Shown one piece after another: positions 60,337 through 64,000 of a DNA stretch of 64,000 bases. Origin of the DNA: Amphimedon queenslandica (lineage: Eukaryota; Porifera; Demospongiae; Haplosclerida; Niphatidae). Positions within the stretch are counted from its first letter, which is position 1. Each line of letters starts with the position of its first letter. Below the pieces are notes generated by a model. It saw only the letters and a list, made by a program, of their open reading frames with translations, did no database searches and was not told where the DNA came from. The stretch covers positions 163,551 to 227,550 of the forward strand of contig NW_003546279.1 in NCBI RefSeq assembly GCF_000090795.2, written 5' to 3'. Made by a program: the position numbers and the translations under genes.

Positions 60337-61217
60337 CTTTATCAATATATCCACTCATTACATCTTCTTGGTCGTCATCATTAGCATATTTTTCTCTACT
60401 ACCAGAGTTACTAAAGGGTTAATAATAAAACCCGGGTCGCAAAGGGTTAAATATGCAAGATGCTAACAATAACAAGTGAAGATTGTCTTTAGTGTAGCGT
60501 TGGGTTGAAGTGGGTGTGGTCTGGAAAGAACTCTGGGGCTTTTGTTGGCGAGACGATAACTAGAGGAAGAGAGGGAGAATAATAATAAATGCCAAATAGT
60601 GTGTGTTCATTCTAATGATTGGTAATATACATGTACAGGTATAAAAAAGCCGGACAAAGCATGATAAACACAGCTGCTGTTGTTCCTGCTACAAAAGGAA
60701 TAATGTTATAATTAATTATTATTAAAAAAGGAAAAAAACAGAATTGAAGGTTCATTTATGAATTTGTAGCAATTCCTTTCCTAATTTGGTAATTTGAATA
60801 TTACAATACAGCTGCTGTCAATTACAAGTGTGGGCGTGTGGAGCACACAGAAATTGAATTAAAAACTAATGTACATTCGTTCACACAATATTTAATCACA
60901 TTCATTACTTTTGGCCACACCCATTCAATTAGGGGTGTACACAATTACTATTATTATTAGTTGTACCGATAAGGAAAATGTTTCTATATTGTCCAAGTCA
61001 AGTTGAAGAGATTTTGAAGATGAGAAGCTGGTCCACTCATCAGCAACCTGGGCCAATGAGAGGTCACTGTTTCGACTGATTTGAATCACTAAAGGAAGAG
61101 AAATACTTGCAAATACTTATAATTTCATTACTTACATCTTTTCAAAAGGTTATCGTCAGTCACTTCAACGTTGAAGAGCTGTTCCCTCAATTCTTCCATT
61201 TCGCCTTCGGCCGCCAT
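53921..61217 (-). CDS. POLA2: DNA polymerase alpha subunit B
   Basis: Minus-strand exons: 61136-61217, 60967-61088, one beginning 60559 (3' end unresolved), 60154-60293, 59092-59273, 58767-59047, 58286-58351, 58099-58147, 57855-57988, 57296-57334, 57100-57144, 57059-57081, 56900-57005, 55957-56075, 55450-55506, 54420-54633, 53921-54052. Estimated ~600-625 aa (human 598). Conserved stretches are IGRVVCDSEGRLN with CLLEG, LFPGQ, GPFIEHSHPS, LPAQNDVCHSLMVYPQQPYL, INIGISSVDVLFHL, GDRMARLLSHILQQ, YYPLYPP, LPDILILPSKLKPFIK and GCLCINPGHFGRKGTYTKL. These form the OB fold and inactive calcineurin-like phosphoesterase core of B subunits. POLA2 tethers primase to POLA1 at replication origins. A 23 bp microexon (57059-57081) keeps the frame. 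The start context AAAATGGCGGC and an E2F-like promoter site fit an S-phase gene. Confidence 0.9.
54336..54414. mobile_element. MITE-like element fragment, TTAATGGACAC family
   Basis: ATTGGTACACTAGGTGCTGT to GTGTCCATTAAGAGAGGCTA, ending 5 bp from the donor of the POLA2 exon 54420-54633. Confidence 0.8.
54634..55449 (-). other. POLA2 intron with (TAA)n and (GT)n runs
   Basis: 0.8 kb with TAA repeats at 54643-54678, GT repeats at 55013-55058 and an ATGTAC tract at 55360. No gene seen. Confidence 0.65.
55507..55830 (-). repeat. (TAA)n plus GTACTATAG-family repeat (inverted)
   Basis: TAA run at 55514-55563, then a reverse unit: AATCAGCTCAAACTTTCTAC, AAAAAACCATGGGCTATAGT and ACAGGG. Within a POLA2 intron. 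Confidence 0.85.
56122..56441. mobile_element. TTAAGGACACC element with a fourfold tandem end
   Basis: Four copies, ~60 bp apart, of TGTAGCCTCTTTATTAAGGA then CACCATTGGGCCCACACTAC and CTGTCCTTAATACA, followed by CATTTCAGAGGTAC and the rest of the element. Lies in a POLA2 intron; the spacers are ATGTACA. Confidence 0.85.
57168..57252. repeat. (TAA)n microsatellite
   Basis: ~80 bp uninterrupted TAA run in a POLA2 intron. Confidence 0.95.
57748..57842. repeat. (GA)n/GGGA-rich tract
   Basis: AGAGAGAGGGGGAGGGAGAG-type sequence just beyond the donor of POLA2 exon 57855-57988 (minus sense). Confidence 0.9.
59335..59720 (+). repeat. GTACTATAG-family repeat, two variant units
   Basis: Both units carry CCCTGTACTATAGTACAGGG and ACATGTTCTTATGTTGTGT. 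Located in the POLA2 intron upstream (minus sense) of the exon at 59273. Confidence 0.85.
60080..60152. mobile_element. MITE-like fragment, TTAATGGACAC family, diverged
   Basis: AAGGAATGTAACTGATACAT, GGTGCTGTCCGTTAAATGAA and TCCATTAAGGAGAGG; it abuts the donor of a POLA2 exon at 60153. Confidence 0.65.
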
Positions 61218-61304
61218 TTTGAGCAAGTTCCCGCCAAAATAGGCGGGTTCTTAAAAGGGCGTGGTCTCAATTGACCACACCTTCTCTTGCTGGCACATTA
61301 TAAC
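61218..61304. promoter_or_regulatory. 87 bp bidirectional POLA2/FAM210 promoter with E2F-like site
   Basis: TTCCCGCCAAAA at 61228-61239 matches the E2F consensus. It sits inside the inverted pair CCCGCC/GGCGGG (61231-61247). A second inverted repeat, GTGGTC...GACCAC, follows at 61262-61279. Both start codons lie at the ends of this segment. Confidence 0.65.
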
Positions 61305-62086
61305 ATGCTGGTCTTAGCTGGAGCTTCAACTTGTCTCTCTACTCTCTCCTTTAGAGGAGGCACCAGAAGATTGAGGTGAGCCCAAACCTTATGTTAAGCT
61401 ATCAATTTACGGTTTTTATGTTCAGGATTCTCTCATATACCAGACCTGTGATAATCCGTAGACTAACGCCCACGCTCTCCCCTTATATTTCACATTCTAC
61501 TCTTTCATCTCGCTCTAAGTTGCTTCAGTGTAGTCTCCACCCACCACGGCCTCTATTGGTACGATACGTGACCTCTGGCGAGGGGAGTGAAGGGGTTAAA
61601 AATGTCTCAAAATGGAAGGAGACACAGAACAGGGTTGTTGGTATGCTGAAGGAATATGGTGCTGTGGGTGTGGCTTTTTATATGACACTATCATTCTCAG
61701 TACTAGGAATCTGCTACTTGGCTGTCAGAGCGTACGTTAAATAAATTAATAAATAATAATAATAATAGTAACAATAATAATAATGATAATGATGAAGATT
61801 TGGGTGTGGCCATTTTGTACTAGCAGTAATCAAATTCTTTTACCTTTTTCTTATTAAATTATTTTTTCTCTCCCCCAGTGGTGTTGATGTTGAAAGCTTG
61901 CTTTCATACTTGAAGATTGACTCAAGCCGATATTCATCTGCTTCAACATTTGCCGTTGCTTATCTTATTTACAAGCTCCTCTTTCCAGTGAGAGCAGCTG
62001 TCACGTTGACCTGTCTTCCATTTATTGTCCGATTCCTGAGATCCAAAGGATTAATGAAGCCAAAGCAGATTCCTCGCACTCAATGA
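61305..62086 (+). CDS. FAM210: FAM210-type mitochondrial inner-membrane protein (DUF1279)
   Basis: Three exons, 61305-61375, 61426-61731, 61879-62086, join in phase (194 aa). The N-terminus is Arg/Ser/Thr-rich without acidic residues (RRLRILSYTRPVIIRRLTPT), typical of a mitochondrial presequence. The DUF1279 domain follows: RVVGMLKEYGAVGVAFYMTL, one membrane segment (SFSVLGICYLAV), GVDVESLLSYL, then STFAVAYLIYKLLFPVRAAV and TCLPFIVRFLRSKG. FAM210A/B act in mitochondrial translation and respiratory function. The A/B subtype is not resolvable here. Confidence 0.85.
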
Positions 62087-62209
62087 TGTGACATTCTATT
62101 GCTGTAAAGTCTGTGTATTTTTGACAAAATGTAACAAGTGAAATGAAAGTTCCTCAGCATTCTCTACTTCTCTTTGCTCTCTCTCTCTCTTTCACTCACT
62201 CATATTGTA

Positions 62210-62272
<63 letters not shown>

Positions 62273-62506
62273 TCAAACTCAAATGCTGTTTTGTTTTGTT
62301 ATTATTTCTTGTTTATTAGTATTCAGAATGATAAATAATAATAATGATTAACTTTGATATTATTATTTTTTGATAAGTTAGCACACACTAGTAAAAGTGG
62401 CCTGATTGAAGTTAACTAACATCTATTATATTTTATTTAAAAGGTCAGTAGCAGAAAAATGGCAAAAAAACGAAAAAAATGCAGCAAATGAGTGTATTTT
62501 AGTTCT
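62087..62506. other. Convergent FAM210/MOXD spacer
   Basis: Contains a (TTA)n run at 62208-62271 and AT-rich flanks. No gene seen. Confidence 0.7.
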
Positions 62507-64000
62507 TCAAATGAATCCAGCAGCCATTATGAAGAGTATCATTATCATGAAAGCCTCAGCAGTGATGTGAGTCACTCCAGAGGGAGAGGGGGACACTTCA
62601 CGTATCCTGTCACAGCAGGACAGCGGCTGATACCCAGTGCACTTATCGTAAGACTGATAGTCACACTGGATCTTAGGCTGCTCCTCAGCATAAAAATGAG
62701 CCTCCTATCATGAATAATAATAATTATTATTATTATTATTATTGATTATAGCATAGGGTATAGTACTACAAGGACAGAATATATCATATCCCTGCACTAG
62801 ATCAACAGTACATTTGTACATTCACTTCAGTACACATCACGTAAGGGTATTTCTCCACTACAATGGAGAGATAGAGATCACTCTTTGCAATTAACTTTAA
62901 TTAGAATTCACACAAGAGTCACTACACTACCAGTATATACTGAGGAAAACCAGTCACTATTGAGAGAAGCTCTCATCATCACTTACATCAAACAAGCAGA
63001 CTTGATAGTGCTTTGCATTTCTAACTGCAGTTTCAAACTGCCTGATTGTATCATTGGTCCAAGAGATTTGGTTGAATGACTCAGAAATACCATCAGGATT
63101 GTAATAATTGAGACTGTTCATGGCTACATTAATTGCAGTAGAATTGTGCCTACGAATGAGGAAATAAAACAGTAAGTACTGAACACTAAACTGCATTATA
63201 CTCTAGTCCAAACTTTAACTTTCAACATACACTCATAAACTAGTACCTTAAGTGCTCCTGTATGAAATTATCATATGCAAGACTGTGATTGAGATGATGT
63301 CCACAGAAAAAGAGCTCAAGTTTTGGATAATAGTAAAGAAAAGCAACACACATTTCATTCCTAGTCCCCAGGCCACCCTACACAACACATAAACCATTAT
63401 AATAATAATGATACAACATAGTTAGTGGTTCTTACCAATGTAACATTGTTTCTCTTGTTCTTTGTTGAATAAATGCACTCAAGAATGAGAGAGTCTCCTC
63501 TTTTGAGATGAACAGGCTCTGGTAAATGATTGAACTGTTGATAGTTAAAGTCATAGTAAGGGTCACTGTCAATTGGTTTCAACTCTTCAGTAGCTCCACA
63601 CTCTGTATTCTTACGAATGTGCTTCACTCCAACTGCTTTACCTTTATAATAATTAATGACCATAAGTAATTAGCATGACAGATATTGTATAGATTACACA
63701 ATGGTTGCTAAAGTTTAAAGTTCACTCACCAATGAGATGAGTGTGCAAAAATGAGCCAAAAATCTTTATCCCGTTTTCAGGCAATTGCTACATACAATAC
63801 AATTGAAGAATGGTTGCTGCATATCAGTGCTTTAGTTCTTACTCTGTCTAAACATGTGGAGGAGCAGAATGCTTCATGAGTGTAAGTCTCAGCATTTGGT
63901 GGAATAATGAATGTAGGAAATGTAGTTGAGCCTATTCCAAGGCTGCCTGCTTTCAGTGGTGTTGCTTCCAATGAGTAGTATATCTTCATACCAGAATTAT
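62507..64000 (-). CDS. DBH/MOXD-like copper type II ascorbate-dependent monooxygenase, C-terminal part
   Basis: Minus-strand exons 63843-64000 (runs off the window), 63730-63787, 63436-63641, 63247-63377, 62987-63149 and 62507-62704 join in phase. Diagnostic segments are FLHTHLIGKAVGVKHIRKN (the His-x-His copper site), YDFNYQQF, RGDSLILECIYSTKN, and GGLGTRNEMCVAFLYYYPK (Met copper ligand region), in the order of DBH/MOXD1. The last exon ends in a hydrophobic tail (AFMIMILFIMAAGFI), so the enzyme is probably membrane- or GPI-anchored, as MOXD1 is. These enzymes hydroxylate small molecules using Cu and ascorbate in the secretory pathway. Substrate unknown; the N-terminal DOMON region lies outside the window. 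Confidence 0.88.

Noticed and set aside
62492-62713. Plus-strand frame near the end of the MOXD-like gene
   Set aside because: It is the complement of the last MOXD-like exon, whose minus-strand frame ends in a membrane anchor and a stop.

Overview
This is an intron-rich animal genomic window that most resembles a demosponge such as Amphimedon. That assignment is an inference, from many 40-60 bp introns, AT-rich non-coding DNA full of short tandem repeats, single-copy metazoan orthologues packed head-to-head or tail-to-tail, and tandem genes joining CYLD-type modules to tyrosine-kinase-like (TKL) kinases. All exon structures below were read by eye from splice sites and reading-frame continuity.

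Layout. 1-11583 (+): three tandem CYLD-related genes. The first (partial) has CAP-Gly + USP. The second has CAP-Gly + CYLD-type USP with B-box + coiled coil + TKL kinase in one 1364-residue frame. The third has two CAP-Gly-like domains + coiled coil + TKL kinase and no USP. This modular deubiquitinase/kinase cluster is the most unusual content of the window. 11915-13270 (-): type II membrane glycosyltransferase-like gene. 13341-16358 (-): DPH2 (diphthamide synthesis), 13 exons. 16668-29728 (+): FHOD-type formin, 25 coding exons. 29998-33857 (+): metaxin, with a secreted, probably GPI-anchored cysteine-peptidase-like gene nested antisense in its third intron (31222-31986). 33916-34196 (-): PYURF/PREY. 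34645-48732 (+): USP10, keeping an FGDF motif and a PAM2 motif. 49319-53614 (-): MYLIP/IDOL-like FERM-RING E3. 53921-61217 (-): POLA2, the B subunit of DNA polymerase alpha. 61305-62086 (+): FAM210-type mitochondrial protein, 87 bp from POLA2 across a shared promoter with an E2F-like site. 62507-64000 (-): C-terminal part of a DBH/MOXD copper monooxygenase, running off the window.

Non-coding DNA consists mostly of introns filled with dispersed repeats. One is a ~178 bp family with a CCTGTACTATAG core, both dispersed and as a six-unit array. Two others are MITE-like families with TTAATGGACAC or TTAAGGACACC ends, probably related. There are also a hairpin element bounded by TGACCAG/CTGGTCA, a ~220 bp inverted-repeat element, ATGTAC-type palindromic tracts, and (CT)n, (TTA)n and (TTTA)n microsatellites. 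Long (CT)n runs lie repeatedly just before splice acceptors on the sense strand. No rRNA, tRNA, CRISPR array or retroviral element was recognised.
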